Assembly: GCF_018100785.1 (NCBI RefSeq)
Contig: NZ_JAGJEC010000002.1
Span: 744,001-808,000, forward strand
Direction of reading: 5' to 3'
DNA length: 64,000 bases
Origin: Maribacter sp. MMG018
GTDB taxonomy: Bacteria > Bacteroidota > Bacteroidia > Flavobacteriales > Flavobacteriaceae
The notes beneath the pieces are model-generated. The model made no database searches, had not been told where the DNA came from, and saw nothing but the letters and a program-made list of their open reading frames with translations. Positions within the stretch are counted from its first letter, which is position 1; each line of letters begins with the position of its first letter. Position numbers and translations under genes: made by a program. This document shows positions 34,640 to 44,271 of this stretch, piece after piece.

Positions 34640-35746
34640 ATGGGCTCAAGAAGAGATTTTTTACAAAAACTATCGGTATCCGCCGTTAGCCTCCCCCTTA
34701 TATATTCCCCCGCGAATTTATTTGCTGCAGACAGTGAACCCTACGATGGGCCAAAGCTAAAAGTTGCCATTATGGGATTGGGGAGTTATGGTACCAGGGT
34801 AGCAAAGGCAATGCAAAGCTGTAAGCGCGCTACGTTAGTAGGCCTTATAAGCGGTACGCCTTCTAAAATCGAAAAATGGAAAACCAAATATGGTATTCCA
34901 GAAAAGAATTGTTACAACTACGATAATTTCGACGCCATAAAGGACAATCCCGATATAGATGCCGTATATATAATAACGCCCAATGGCTTGCATAAAGATC
35001 AGACCCTGCGGGTGGCCAAGGCCGGTAAGCACGTAATTTGTGAAAAACCCATGGGCATCAATGCCAAAGAAGGACAAGAAATGGTAGATGCCTGTAAAGC
35101 CGCCAATGTAAAATTACTGATAGGCTATAGAATGCATTTTGAGCCCAAGACCGTGGCGGTCATAAAAATGAGAAAGGAAGGCATGTTCGGCACACCGAAA
35201 TTTTTTCAGGGACAATCCGGATTCACTATTGGCGACCCTACGCAATGGCGTTTGAACAAAGAATTGTCCGGTGGTGGGGCTATGATGGATATAGGTATTT
35301 ATTCTATAAACGGGGCGCGCTATATGTTGGGCGAAGAACCTATTTGGGTGACCGCCCAAGAGACAAAGACCGATCCCCAAAAGTTTAAGGAAGGTATAGA
35401 TGAGACTATACAGTTTCAAATGGGATTCCCCAGTGGCGCCGTGGCCAATTGCCTCTCTACCTACAATATGAATAATTTGGACAGGTTTTTTATGACAGGA
35501 TCCAAGGGATATGTTGAAATGCAGCCTTCTACAGGATATGGCCCTATTGAGGGGCGTACCCATGAAGGGCCATTAACACAGCCACATGTAACACATCAAA
35601 CGCTTCAAATGGATGGCATGGCCGCACTTATTTTTGACGGGGTACAACCCATTGTCCCCATAGATGGTGAAGAAGGCGTAAAAGACATGAAAATAATAGA
35701 TGCCATATTTTTGGCAGCTAAAACGGGAAATAAAATAGAACTCTGA
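34640..35746 (+). CDS. Tat-exported Gfo/Idh/MocA-family oxidoreductase
   Basis: This is a 368-residue NAD(P)-dependent oxidoreductase, related to glucose-fructose oxidoreductase, acting on sugars. A twin-arginine signal (RRDFLQK followed by a hydrophobic stretch to LFAAD) means it is folded with cofactor before export to the periplasm. The Rossmann motif is IMGLGSYGTR near residue 42, and the family EKP motif is in CEKPMGINAKEG at about residue 134; GGGAMMDIGIY follows. The sugar substrate is unknown. It stands alone, convergent with the M13 peptidase. Confidence 0.92.
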   Translation: MGSRRDFLQKLSVSAVSLPLIYSPANLFAADSEPYDGPKLKVAIMGLGSYGTRVAKAMQSCKRATLVGLISGTPSKIEKWKTKYGIPEKNCYNYDNFDAIKDNPDIDAVYIITPNGLHKDQTLRVAKAGKHVICEKPMGINAKEGQEMVDACKAANVKLLIGYRMHFEPKTVAVIKMRKEGMFGTPKFFQGQSGFTIGDPTQWRLNKELSGGGAMMDIGIYSINGARYMLGEEPIWVTAQETKTDPQKFKEGIDETIQFQMGFPSGAVANCLSTYNMNNLDRFFMTGSKGYVEMQPSTGYGPIEGRTHEGPLTQPHVTHQTLQMDGMAALIFDGVQPIVPIDGEEGVKDMKIIDAIFLAAKTGNKIEL

Positions 35747-35837
35747 TCTTTACTTGTGTATTGAGACCTTTGTAGAGCCATTTTTATTTCCCGTAGTATT
35801 TATTGACCAATAAATTTTAGAGATTTTTATTCGTTGA

Positions 35838-37847
35838 CTACCATATTTTTATTCTTTCTTCCATAGGCTTGTAATTTTTTTCTCCCGGTTTTACTTCAAA
35901 TGCTTCATAAAAAGGGGAAAAGTTCATTAACGGGCCGTTCACTCGCCAAATAGCTGGGGAGTGTGGGTTGGTATTTACATAATTATGCAAGAATGCATCT
36001 CTGGTCTTAACCCTCCAGATACGTGCAATAGATAAAAAGAAGCGTTGATCAGGGGTGTATCCGTTGATCTTAACGGTATCTTGCCCCTGTTCTGTCATTT
36101 TAAAGGCGTCGTAAGCAATAGAGATCCCTCCGTTATCGGCAGTATTTTCACCAATGGTAAGGGCTCCTTTTACATGAACACTGTCCAATACGGTAAAGGT
36201 GCTATAACGATCGATCAGTTGTTGGGTTTTTGCTTTGAATTTTTCAAGATCATCTTTGGTCCACCAGTTTTTTAGATTGCCATCTTTGTCGTATTGTGCA
36301 CCATTATCGTCAAAGGCATGGGTAAGTTCATGGCCGATTACCATTCCTATACCCCCGTAATTTACCGCATCGTCCGCTTCCATATCAAAATAGGGAAATT
36401 GTAAAATTCCCGCAGGAAATACAATCTCGTTCAAAGATGGGTTGTAATAGGCAGTTACCGTAGAAGGTGTAGTACCCCAACGGTCTTTATCGGGAGCCTT
36501 GTTCAAATCTTTTACTCTATACTCATAATCGTTTTTGTGAAGGGCGACCACATTTTCATAAAACTTGTCCTTTTCAATGGTTACATCATATTCTCGCCAT
36601 ACATCTGGATATCCAATTTTTTTGGTAATGGCATAAAGTTTTTCCTTGGCCTTTAGTTTGGTACTGTCGCTCATCCAGTCCAGTTCAGAAATCCTATTTT
36701 CAAAAGCTTTCTGAAGATTGTTTACAAGGTCGAGTACCCTTTTTTTGGCAGCCTCGTCAAAATACCTTTTTACATACAATTGACCTAGTGCAAAGCCAAG
36801 CTTACGATCCACCTGTTGTACCATTAATTGAGCTCTTGGCTTTTGTTTAGATTGTCCGTAAAGTACTTTGTTATATTCAAAAACGGCCATTTCAAAAGGT
36901 GAGCTAAGATAGTCCGCGGCATTGTCCAACGTATGGGCCTTTAAATAGGCTTTCCAATCTTGGACAGAAACGGAACTCAACATTTCATTAAGTTTTTGGT
37001 AATATGCCGGTTGTCTAACATTTACCGAATCTACGTCCAATGCCAATGTTGAGAACATTTTGGCCCACCCAATATTAGGCTCGTTGGCCGTCATGTCGGA
37101 TACTGAAAATTTATTGTAATTAGCCTGAATATTTCTACGTTCAATTCTTGTTTTATGGGATTCTGCCAACTGTTTTTCCAATTCATAGACCTTTTCGGCC
37201 ATGGCCTGTGCATTTTCTTCATCGGTCAATTCTAACAACGTAGCTATATATTTTTTATAGGCTTGTTGAATGCCTAGAGAAGAAGAATCATTTTTAAAGT
37301 AATAATCACGGTCCGGAAGACCTAAACCTGCTTGGCTCGCATGTAATATATTGATACTACTATTTTTGGTATCTGCACTTACCCTTAGGCTTATGAAGGA
37401 ATTATTGCCGTTCTGTATCTCTGTAGTTACAAAATGCATAATGTCGGCCACATCTTTTATATCATCTATTTTTTTTAAAACGGGTACTACGGGCGTGTAA
37501 CCACGTTTGTTTATTTGGGCCGTATCCATACCGGAGGCATAAAAATCCCCTACTTTTTGTTCTATACTTCCTTTAGGGTGCTCTGTAATGGAAACCTCTT
37601 CTAAAATATTTTGAAGTAACTGTTTTTGTGGAATGTTCAAAAAACTATAGGACCCTACCCCTACTTGATCATCCGCAATTTGTATTGTATCGTACCAGAT
37701 CTTATTAACGTGCATAAAAAAATCATCGCCGGGTTTAATGTTTTCGGAAATACCGGTAAACTCAATTTTTGATGGTTCTTGGGGTTTCTCTTGTTCACAT
37801 GAGATACATAAGAGTGTTGCGATTACTGCGAAATAAAAGGGTTTCAT
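35838..37847 (-). CDS. M13-family metallopeptidase (neprilysin/PepO-like) lipoprotein
   Basis: This is a 669-residue zinc endopeptidase of the neprilysin family, full length for the group. The signal MKPFYFAVIATLLCISC ends in a lipobox. The zinc motif HELTH is in GHELTHAFDD, the third ligand Glu lies in ENTADNGG, and NPSLNEIVFPAGILQFPYF matches the substrate-binding NAxY/F-type region. It would degrade peptides in the periplasm or at the cell surface. It is followed on its upstream side by an aminotransferase gene with a 64-base gap. Confidence 0.94.
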   Translation of the reverse strand: MKPFYFAVIATLLCISCEQEKPQEPSKIEFTGISENIKPGDDFFMHVNKIWYDTIQIADDQVGVGSYSFLNIPQKQLLQNILEEVSITEHPKGSIEQKVGDFYASGMDTAQINKRGYTPVVPVLKKIDDIKDVADIMHFVTTEIQNGNNSFISLRVSADTKNSSINILHASQAGLGLPDRDYYFKNDSSSLGIQQAYKKYIATLLELTDEENAQAMAEKVYELEKQLAESHKTRIERRNIQANYNKFSVSDMTANEPNIGWAKMFSTLALDVDSVNVRQPAYYQKLNEMLSSVSVQDWKAYLKAHTLDNAADYLSSPFEMAVFEYNKVLYGQSKQKPRAQLMVQQVDRKLGFALGQLYVKRYFDEAAKKRVLDLVNNLQKAFENRISELDWMSDSTKLKAKEKLYAITKKIGYPDVWREYDVTIEKDKFYENVVALHKNDYEYRVKDLNKAPDKDRWGTTPSTVTAYYNPSLNEIVFPAGILQFPYFDMEADDAVNYGGIGMVIGHELTHAFDDNGAQYDKDGNLKNWWTKDDLEKFKAKTQQLIDRYSTFTVLDSVHVKGALTIGENTADNGGISIAYDAFKMTEQGQDTVKINGYTPDQRFFLSIARIWRVKTRDAFLHNYVNTNPHSPAIWRVNGPLMNFSPFYEAFEVKPGEKNYKPMEERIKIW

Positions 37848-37911
37848 GATGATTAAATTTAAGTATACCTAGATTATAAGGTGTTTGTTAGTTTTAATGT
37901 TAGATATGATA

Positions 37912-39186
37912 CTAAGCCAAACTTTGCACAATTTGTAAGGCTTTGTCTATTTCTTCTTTCGAATTATAAATATGAACTGAATGACGGATCATTTTGTTAC
38001 CGACAGATCGTGGCTGTAGTTTTTCTCTTTCCCACATTATTTTTTGCAGATCAGGGCCTGAATAGCCCTTTACACCATAACTGGTGATACCGGCGGCCAT
38101 CTCCTCGTTGGTAGAAGAGTAGATGGTTACATGTGGCATTTTTTTGAGTCCATCGCGCAAGTACATACCTAGTTCCTTGATACGACCCAACCAATTTTCT
38201 GCCCCAATGGTGTTAAAAAAATCAACGGCCGCGTTGTAGCCCTCCATAAGACCCGCATTGCCAGTTCCGTTTTGCATTAATCTAAAACCGTGGTCCTCTT
38301 GGTTGTCCCAATTGTAACTAGCTATGGTAGACCAAATAGTACTGGCTATGTTATTGTTTACATACAAAAGACCACTACCGGCCGGGGCCAATAGCCATTT
38401 GTGTAAACTGGAGTAATAGGCGTCACAGCCTATATCTTTAACATCTACAGGAATATGGCCCACACATTGTGCGCCATCCAATACAGTAAAAATACCCCGT
38501 TTTTTGGCTTCTTCACATATGGCTTTTACAGGCATAACGGTTCCATAACCCGATACGATATGCGGAATGGCAATAACCTTCGTTTTTGCTGTAACTTCTT
38601 TAAAAATGGCATTAAAAACGGCTTCAGGATCGTTGGCGGGTTCTGGTAAAATGGCCTGTTTGTACACGCAGCCCTTTCGTTTGGCGAGCAATTGCCAAGC
38701 TCCAAATCCTCCACCATGCTCTTGGTTGGTGTTCAAAAGTTCGTCACCTTGCTTAAGATCGAGCCCCATGCCCACATAGTTCATCCCAAAGGTTGCATTT
38801 TGTACCAGCGAGACCTCTTTATAATCGCAGTTGATAATATTGGCCAATTTGGTCCGTAATTCGGTATACGGAAAATACCCCGTTAAAAGCTCTGGCCCCG
38901 AACCATTCTTATAATCGATCGTTGCGGCCTCTATATTGTAATGTAACATATGGTGTACCATACGATCTAGGGCATAACCCGATGTAGGCCCCATGGTACC
39001 ATTGTTAAAGTAGGTTGCCCCTTCTTTTAAAGGAAACTGTTTGCGCACCGTTTTCCAATAAGCATCATCGACCTCTGTGGTTTTTAATGGTGCCAACGAC
39101 CATTTTTTGTGTGTATCAAAAGAAATTAAAGGAGCCGACAGCATGGCCATAGCTCCTTGTTTTAAGAATTTTCTACGGTGAAACAT
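37912..39186 (-). CDS. class V aminotransferase-fold PLP enzyme with Tat signal
   Basis: This is a 424-residue PLP-dependent enzyme of the class V/cysteine desulfurase-like fold. The start has a twin-arginine-like signal (HRRKFLKQGAMAMLSAPLI). PLP contacts are seen in VLDGAQCVGHIPVDV and in SSLHKWLLAPAGSGLLYV, where the Lys after His is the Schiff-base residue. Relatives include isopenicillin-N epimerase-like enzymes. The substrate is unknown. An exported PLP enzyme would carry its cofactor through Tat, consistent with the signal. Confidence 0.9.
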   Translation of the reverse strand: MFHRRKFLKQGAMAMLSAPLISFDTHKKWSLAPLKTTEVDDAYWKTVRKQFPLKEGATYFNNGTMGPTSGYALDRMVHHMLHYNIEAATIDYKNGSGPELLTGYFPYTELRTKLANIINCDYKEVSLVQNATFGMNYVGMGLDLKQGDELLNTNQEHGGGFGAWQLLAKRKGCVYKQAILPEPANDPEAVFNAIFKEVTAKTKVIAIPHIVSGYGTVMPVKAICEEAKKRGIFTVLDGAQCVGHIPVDVKDIGCDAYYSSLHKWLLAPAGSGLLYVNNNIASTIWSTIASYNWDNQEDHGFRLMQNGTGNAGLMEGYNAAVDFFNTIGAENWLGRIKELGMYLRDGLKKMPHVTIYSSTNEEMAAGITSYGVKGYSGPDLQKIMWEREKLQPRSVGNKMIRHSVHIYNSKEEIDKALQIVQSLA

Positions 39187-39291
39187 AAGGTTATTGGTTG
39201 GTACACCTAATGTAATGAAAACCGTAAAATTATCCCGTACGATTCTTGTGAAAATTAAGGGATTGTATTAGGGATCTATAAATTGAAAACC

Positions 39292-40029
39292 TTAAAGATT
39301 CAATGAATTTTTATTGATGAACTCTAAAAACTTGGGCTTATATTGTTCAGATACCGTAATACGTTGATCATTGATAACGATCTGACTTCGTTCAATGACC
39401 TCTACATGTTTTAAGGATACGATGAAAGACCTATGGACCCGCATAAATTGTGTTTCCGGAAGTTCTTCGTCTAAGCTTTTTAAGCTCATAAGGGTTAAAA
39501 TAGGTTTGGGGTTGTCTTTTACCCATATTTTTATATAGTCTTTTAACCCTTCAAAATATAATACATCAGAGAGTTTGATGCGTAATTGTTTGTACTCTGA
39601 TTTTACAAAAAGAAATTCTTTTTTCTCCGAAATTACAGAAGTTGTTTTACTGCCCCTAAGCAAGGTAAACCATTCCAATGCCTTGTTTGCCGCGGTTAAA
39701 AACTCGGCATAGTCAAAAGGTTTTAATAAATAATCCAGCGCTTCTACCTTAAAGCCTTCCAAGGCATACTGGTCAAAAGCCGTAGTGAAGATGACCCGGG
39801 TGTTTTTAGGTAGCATTTTAGAAAATTCAAGCCCGGTTAGATCGGGCATTTGAATATCCAAAAAAAGCACATCTATTGACTCGGTATTTATAAATTGCAT
39901 TGCCTCGATGGCACTGCCACATTTTTTCTTTAGATCTAAAAAAGGTGTTTTTTGTACATAGCTCTCTACTAAATTTAAGGCCATTGGCTCATCGTCTACG
40001 ATCATACATGTAAGTTGAACAGTATCCAT
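39292..40029 (-). CDS. LytTR-family response regulator of the efflux operon
   Basis: This 245-residue regulator has a receiver domain (MIVDDEP, phospho-acceptor Asp in VLFLDIQMPD, Lys in DYLLKPF) and a LytTR DNA-binding domain (FMRVHRSFIVSLKHVEVIE). It directly abuts the kinase gene (stop at 40030, start at 40029). It is the last gene of the TolC/MacAB-like operon and probably regulates that operon. Confidence 0.94.
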   Translation of the reverse strand: MDTVQLTCMIVDDEPMALNLVESYVQKTPFLDLKKKCGSAIEAMQFINTESIDVLFLDIQMPDLTGLEFSKMLPKNTRVIFTTAFDQYALEGFKVEALDYLLKPFDYAEFLTAANKALEWFTLLRGSKTTSVISEKKEFLFVKSEYKQLRIKLSDVLYFEGLKDYIKIWVKDNPKPILTLMSLKSLDEELPETQFMRVHRSFIVSLKHVEVIERSQIVINDQRITVSEQYKPKFLEFINKNSLNL

Positions 40030-41070
40030 TTACGTCTCTATTTTTAAATTTACGGTGTAAACTCCTTCTTTGAGTTCTCTTTTAAAATAATATTTATTGG
40101 GGTACAGTAACTCCAATCGTTTTTCTAAATTCTGTAATCCAATACCGGATCCACTTTTATCACTTTCTTCTTTTGGAAAATTATGGTTTTCCAACATGAA
40201 GTTCACTACGTTGTCGTGAACTATCATTTCGAGCGATATGGTACTGTTCTTATTTGCGGATACGCCGTGCTTAAAAGCATTTTCTATCAAAGAGATAAAC
40301 AATAATGGAGCTATTTCAATATTGTTCTTACCAATAGGAAAAGCCGATTCTACTTGAGTTTTATCGGTTAGGCGTAGTTTCATCAACTCAATATATTTTC
40401 GCATGAACTCTATTTCTTTTGAGAGCGGTACCAACTCTGTATTTGTTTCATATAAAAGGTAGCGCATAAGCTTGCCCAAGCTATGGATGGTAGACTTTGC
40501 CTTTTCTGGGGAAATATCTACAAGTGAGTAGATATTGTTGAGTGAATTAAAAAAGAAATGCGGCTGTAATTGATACCTTAAATGCTGAAGCTCTGTATGT
40601 AATTTAAAGTTTTCGGCCTCTTTGCGCTGTGCTTCCGTTTTTATCCATCTTTTGGTTGATTTAATGGCAATGGAAAAAAGCAGGGGAGCCGCGTAGGTCA
40701 ATATTTGTATATAAATAAACAATTTGAACGGGGGGCCTACCCTAACCCTATTATCGTTTGACGGACGATTATTGGCCAATTCAGAAAAAAAAGTATCTTC
40801 TATCCTTTCTTTTAATAAAATAAAAAAAGCGATTATGGCTATGTTGACCAGAACAAAAACCAATGTTTTTTTTGTAAACAAGAACTTGTCTATGAGAACA
40901 AAAAAATTAAGATAAAAAATGATGGCGTAAAATATCATTGGAATAAAGAAATGGGCAATCAACCTGTCCATATTCTGTTCTTCCCTATATGTCAAAATAA
41001 AAGGCATACTAAACAGCACCAACCAAATTAGCAGGTGCTGTATAATCATTATTTTCTTGTTTTTGTACAT
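40030..41070 (-). CDS. LytS-type sensor histidine kinase of the efflux operon
   Basis: This 346-residue membrane kinase has four hydrophobic helices in the first 150 residues (HLLIWLVLFSMPFIL, FFIPMIFYAIIFYLNFFVL, TLVFVLVNIAIIAFFIL, FIYIQILTYAAPLLFSIAI). The phospho-acceptor motif is LQPHFFFNSLNNIYSL, and the ATP-lid region has LIENAFKHG and GSGIGLQNLEKRL. It starts 7 bases after the ABC permease stop, so it is co-transcribed with the efflux genes and may sense their substrate or membrane stress. Confidence 0.93.
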   Translation of the reverse strand: MYKNKKIMIIQHLLIWLVLFSMPFILTYREEQNMDRLIAHFFIPMIFYAIIFYLNFFVLIDKFLFTKKTLVFVLVNIAIIAFFILLKERIEDTFFSELANNRPSNDNRVRVGPPFKLFIYIQILTYAAPLLFSIAIKSTKRWIKTEAQRKEAENFKLHTELQHLRYQLQPHFFFNSLNNIYSLVDISPEKAKSTIHSLGKLMRYLLYETNTELVPLSKEIEFMRKYIELMKLRLTDKTQVESAFPIGKNNIEIAPLLFISLIENAFKHGVSANKNSTISLEMIVHDNVVNFMLENHNFPKEESDKSGSGIGLQNLEKRLELLYPNKYYFKRELKEGVYTVNLKIET

Positions 41071-41077
41071 AACTTAT

Positions 41078-42298
41078 TTATTCATATCGTAATGCCGTAA
41101 TTGGGTCTAACGCCGCTGCTTTTCTTGCTGGGTACCAGCCAAAGAATATTCCCGTGATGGCACACACTGCAAATGATATTATAATAGAATACATGGCGAC
41201 ACTGGTAGGCCAATGTAAGAACTTTTCTATAAAAACAGTTGCACTTAGTCCTAAGAGTACGCCTAAGATCCCTCCGGTGATACTAATTAAAATAGCCTCG
41301 ATCAAAAACTGCATCAATATATCGGAACCTTTACCACCAACTGCCATTCGCAAACCTATTTCTTTTGTACGTTCTTTAACGGACACGTACATAATGTTCA
41401 TAATGCCGATACCTCCTATCAATAATGATATTCCTGCAACCGCTACTAGCAGAATTGTGAGCATTTCACTGGTAGAACTGAATGTTGATATCAATTCCTC
41501 CATAGAACGTACCGTAAAATCATCATTTTCATAATCCAGAAGTTTGTGTTGTGCACGCAAAATTTCGGTAACCTGTGTTACAGCTTCGGGCGCTTCGTCT
41601 TCACTTACGGCCGATGCTATGATCTGGTTTAGGTAATCTATGGCTAAAATACGTTTTTGTACGGTCGTAAAAGGGGCTATGACTACATCATCTTGGTCTT
41701 GTCCAAAGGTGTTTTCCCCTTTTTCTTCCAATACCCCGATGACCGTAAATGGAATACTGTTAAAACGGATCAACTTACCGATAGGCTCTTCACCATTAGG
41801 GAATATGTTATCTACAACCGTCTGCCCTAATATAACAACCTTAGAAGCCGATTGTACCTCGGCATTGGTAAACATACTTCCACTTTGAAGTCCGACCACT
41901 TTAATGTCCAAGTACTCCGGATTTACACCATAAATGGTAGATGGCCAGTTATTTGAACCGTTTATGACTTGTCCGCTACCATTTACAACGGGCGTAATGT
42001 AATTTAATAATGTGGATTTTTCTTTTATTGCCTCATAGTCATCGAGCGTCAATGTTTGTACATCGCCACCACTTCCCCTTGCGGGGCCTCTATCATCTTC
42101 CCCAGGTCTAACGGTAATCATATTGGATCCCATACTGGAAATCGTACTACGAATACTTTCTTTAGACCCTTCTCCAATGGCGAGCATTGCAATCACGGAA
42201 GCAACACCTATGATGATGCCCAACATGGTCAATAAAGTCCTTAACTTGTTAAGAACAATCGCTTTATAGGCTATTTTTAATAGATTTAATATTCTCAT
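41078..42298 (-). CDS. MacB-like ABC transporter permease
   Basis: This is a 406-residue permease of the MacB/FtsX type. The first transmembrane helix follows KLRTLLTMLGIIIGVASVIAML, a large periplasmic domain of about 220 residues follows, and three helices sit at the C-terminus (ILLVAVAGISLLIGGIGIMN and ISITGGILGVLLGLSATVF among them). Unlike E. coli MacB, the ATPase is a separate gene. I chose the ATG at 42296-42298; a TTG at 42304 overlaps the ATPase stop. It couples ATP use to export through an adaptor and TolC. Confidence 0.93.
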   Translation of the reverse strand: MRILNLLKIAYKAIVLNKLRTLLTMLGIIIGVASVIAMLAIGEGSKESIRSTISSMGSNMITVRPGEDDRGPARGSGGDVQTLTLDDYEAIKEKSTLLNYITPVVNGSGQVINGSNNWPSTIYGVNPEYLDIKVVGLQSGSMFTNAEVQSASKVVILGQTVVDNIFPNGEEPIGKLIRFNSIPFTVIGVLEEKGENTFGQDQDDVVIAPFTTVQKRILAIDYLNQIIASAVSEDEAPEAVTQVTEILRAQHKLLDYENDDFTVRSMEELISTFSSTSEMLTILLVAVAGISLLIGGIGIMNIMYVSVKERTKEIGLRMAVGGKGSDILMQFLIEAILISITGGILGVLLGLSATVFIEKFLHWPTSVAMYSIIISFAVCAITGIFFGWYPARKAAALDPITALRYE

Positions 42299-42300
42299 GA

Positions 42301-43044
42301 TCAATGGTCTTCTTTAGGTAATTTTGCTAACTCTTCTGCTGCCGATTGTATATTGTCATTCAAATAATCTTGAATAATATTACCATCTTTTAGCACGATG
42401 GTTCTACTACTAAAGGTGGCAATATCCGGTTCGTGGGTTACAAAAGTAATGGTGATGCCCTTCTTGTTCAGTTCTTGAAACAAAGACATGATCTCATACG
42501 ACGTTCTGGTGTCAAGGTTACCTGTTGCCTCGTCCGCCAAGATCAACACCGGGTTGTTCACCAAAGATCTTGCAATGGCTACACGTTGCTGTTGTCCACC
42601 AGAGAGCTGTGCCGGTGTGTGATGCAATCTATCTGCCAACCCAACCATTTCTAAAGCCTTTATGGCCCGTTTACGTCTCTCTTCTGTAGAAACCTTACTA
42701 TTGTATAAAAGGGGTAATTCTACATTTTCGATAGCAGATGTTCTGGCCAATAGGTTATAGGATTGAAAAATAAATCCTATTTTCTCATTTCTTATAGTGG
42801 CCAATTCATTTTTACTGAGGTCCTTCATGCTAACACCGTCAATCTCATACCTTCCCGATGTAGGCTGGTCCAGACATCCCAAAATGTTCAGCATCGTACT
42901 TTTACCCGAACCACTAGATCCCATGATGGTCACGAACTCTCCTTCTTTTATGCTTAAAGAGATGCCCTTTAACGCATGCACTGTTTCAGTGCCCATGGTA
43001 AAATCGCGTTTTAGGTTTTCTATTTTTATTATTTCCTTTTTCAT
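42301..43044 (-). CDS. MacB/LolD-type ABC transporter ATP-binding protein
   Basis: This 247-residue ATPase has Walker [10 protein letters not shown], the Q-loop IFQSYNLL, the signature LSGGQQQR, Walker [14 protein letters not shown] and the switch His (FVTHEPD). I chose the ATG 43042-43044 ([10 protein letters not shown]), four bases after the adaptor stop at 43049. An extended start would read into the adaptor gene. It energises the adjacent permease. Confidence 0.95.
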   Translation of the reverse strand: MKKEIIKIENLKRDFTMGTETVHALKGISLSIKEGEFVTIMGSSGSGKSTMLNILGCLDQPTSGRYEIDGVSMKDLSKNELATIRNEKIGFIFQSYNLLARTSAIENVELPLLYNSKVSTEERRKRAIKALEMVGLADRLHHTPAQLSGGQQQRVAIARSLVNNPVLILADEATGNLDTRTSYEIMSLFQELNKKGITITFVTHEPDIATFSSRTIVLKDGNIIQDYLNDNIQSAAEELAKLPKEDH

Positions 43045-43048
43045 GATG

Positions 43049-44266
43049 CTATTTTTTTCTGCCTCCCGGTCGCTGTGGCATAAATGGACTTTCATCAGAA
43101 CCACTAGAGCCCGATACTTGAGCAGAGGTTCCTTTTAAACTGTATACCAGTTTATCCCCTTCATTGATTCCACTCAAAACTTGAACGTTTACCCCGTCAC
43201 TGGCACCCAAAGTAACTTGTTTTGGGGAAATGGCCCCGTTGGGCTCCAATACCCAGACTTTAGTAGCTTCGTCTCCATCAGATCCTGGGCGGGTGTTTGG
43301 TCGCACTGTTTCTAAATTGTGTTGCTCGTTATAGGCCATCATCTCGGGTGGCGTAGGTTTAAAGTTGATAGCTTTGGCCTCTACGGTCAATACATCTTTT
43401 AATTCCAATGTATAGATGGAAATGGTAGCCGTTAATCCCGGTTTTAGTTTTAAATCCGGATTGTCCGCTTTGATTACCACAGTGTACGTGATTACGTTGG
43501 ATGTTTCGGTATAATCTAAACGAACCTGTGTTACGGTACCTTCAAAAATTTCACCTTGAAAGGCATCTACCGTAAAACTAACACGTTGTCCTTCTTTTAC
43601 ATTACCTATATCGGCCTCGTCAACATCGGCCTCTACCTGCATTTGTTTTAAATCTTGTGCAATGGTAAAAAGTGTAGGCGTACTATAACTGGCTGCAACG
43701 GTTTGGCCTTCGTCAATATCCCTTGAAAGTATTACACCGTTAATAGGTGAGTAAATATTGGCATATCCCAAATTGGTCTTTGCTTCTTGTAATTCAGACA
43801 AACGTTGCGCTGCCGTACCTTTTGCTGTTTCATAGTTATACACGGCGGCGTCATAATCAGCCTTGCTGATTACTTGGTTTTCGTACAGTGTTTTTTGTCT
43901 TTCATAGACTTCCTTCATATAATTTCTTTGGCTCACCGCATTGTCATAGGAAGCTTGGGCCTGTACGGTAGCAGCTTTAAGGTTTGTCTTGTCCAACTCG
44001 GCAATCAATTGTCCTTCGGTCACTACACTGTTGTAGTCCACATATATTTTTTCTATCACACCGGATACTTGAGTACCCACGTCTACCTGCGTAATAGGTT
44101 CAATGGTGCCCGTTGCCGTGACCATGGTGGTTACATCCGCCTTTTTGGCAGCTACCGTTTTTGCTTCAATGATGACGTCATCATTACCTTTTAAAAAGCT
44201 ATAAGCCACAAAAGCTATTACAGCCAAGGCAATGCCGCCTATTATGATTTTTGTTTTATTTTTCAT
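43049..44266 (-). CDS. MacA-like periplasmic adaptor (membrane fusion protein)
   Basis: This 405-residue adaptor has an N-terminal membrane anchor (IIIGGIALAVIAFVAYSFL), a split lipoyl/barrel-sandwich domain (TGTIEPITQVDVGTQVSG and ANIYSPINGVILSRDIDEG), a helical hairpin of about 80 residues between the halves, a beta-barrel, and a membrane-proximal domain. It links the ABC permease to the TolC-like channel. The C-terminus (PQRPGGRKK) is basic and Gly-rich. It lies between tolC-like and ATPase genes with gaps of five and four bases. Confidence 0.94.
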   Translation of the reverse strand: MKNKTKIIIGGIALAVIAFVAYSFLKGNDDVIIEAKTVAAKKADVTTMVTATGTIEPITQVDVGTQVSGVIEKIYVDYNSVVTEGQLIAELDKTNLKAATVQAQASYDNAVSQRNYMKEVYERQKTLYENQVISKADYDAAVYNYETAKGTAAQRLSELQEAKTNLGYANIYSPINGVILSRDIDEGQTVAASYSTPTLFTIAQDLKQMQVEADVDEADIGNVKEGQRVSFTVDAFQGEIFEGTVTQVRLDYTETSNVITYTVVIKADNPDLKLKPGLTATISIYTLELKDVLTVEAKAINFKPTPPEMMAYNEQHNLETVRPNTRPGSDGDEATKVWVLEPNGAISPKQVTLGASDGVNVQVLSGINEGDKLVYSLKGTSAQVSGSSGSDESPFMPQRPGGRKK

Positions 44267-44271
44267 TTTGA

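Noticed and set aside
35798-35815. AT-only hairpin ATTTATTG / CAATAAAT between convergent genes
   Set aside because: The stem has a single G-C pair and the loop is too tight for confidence; chance is likely in AT-rich DNA.
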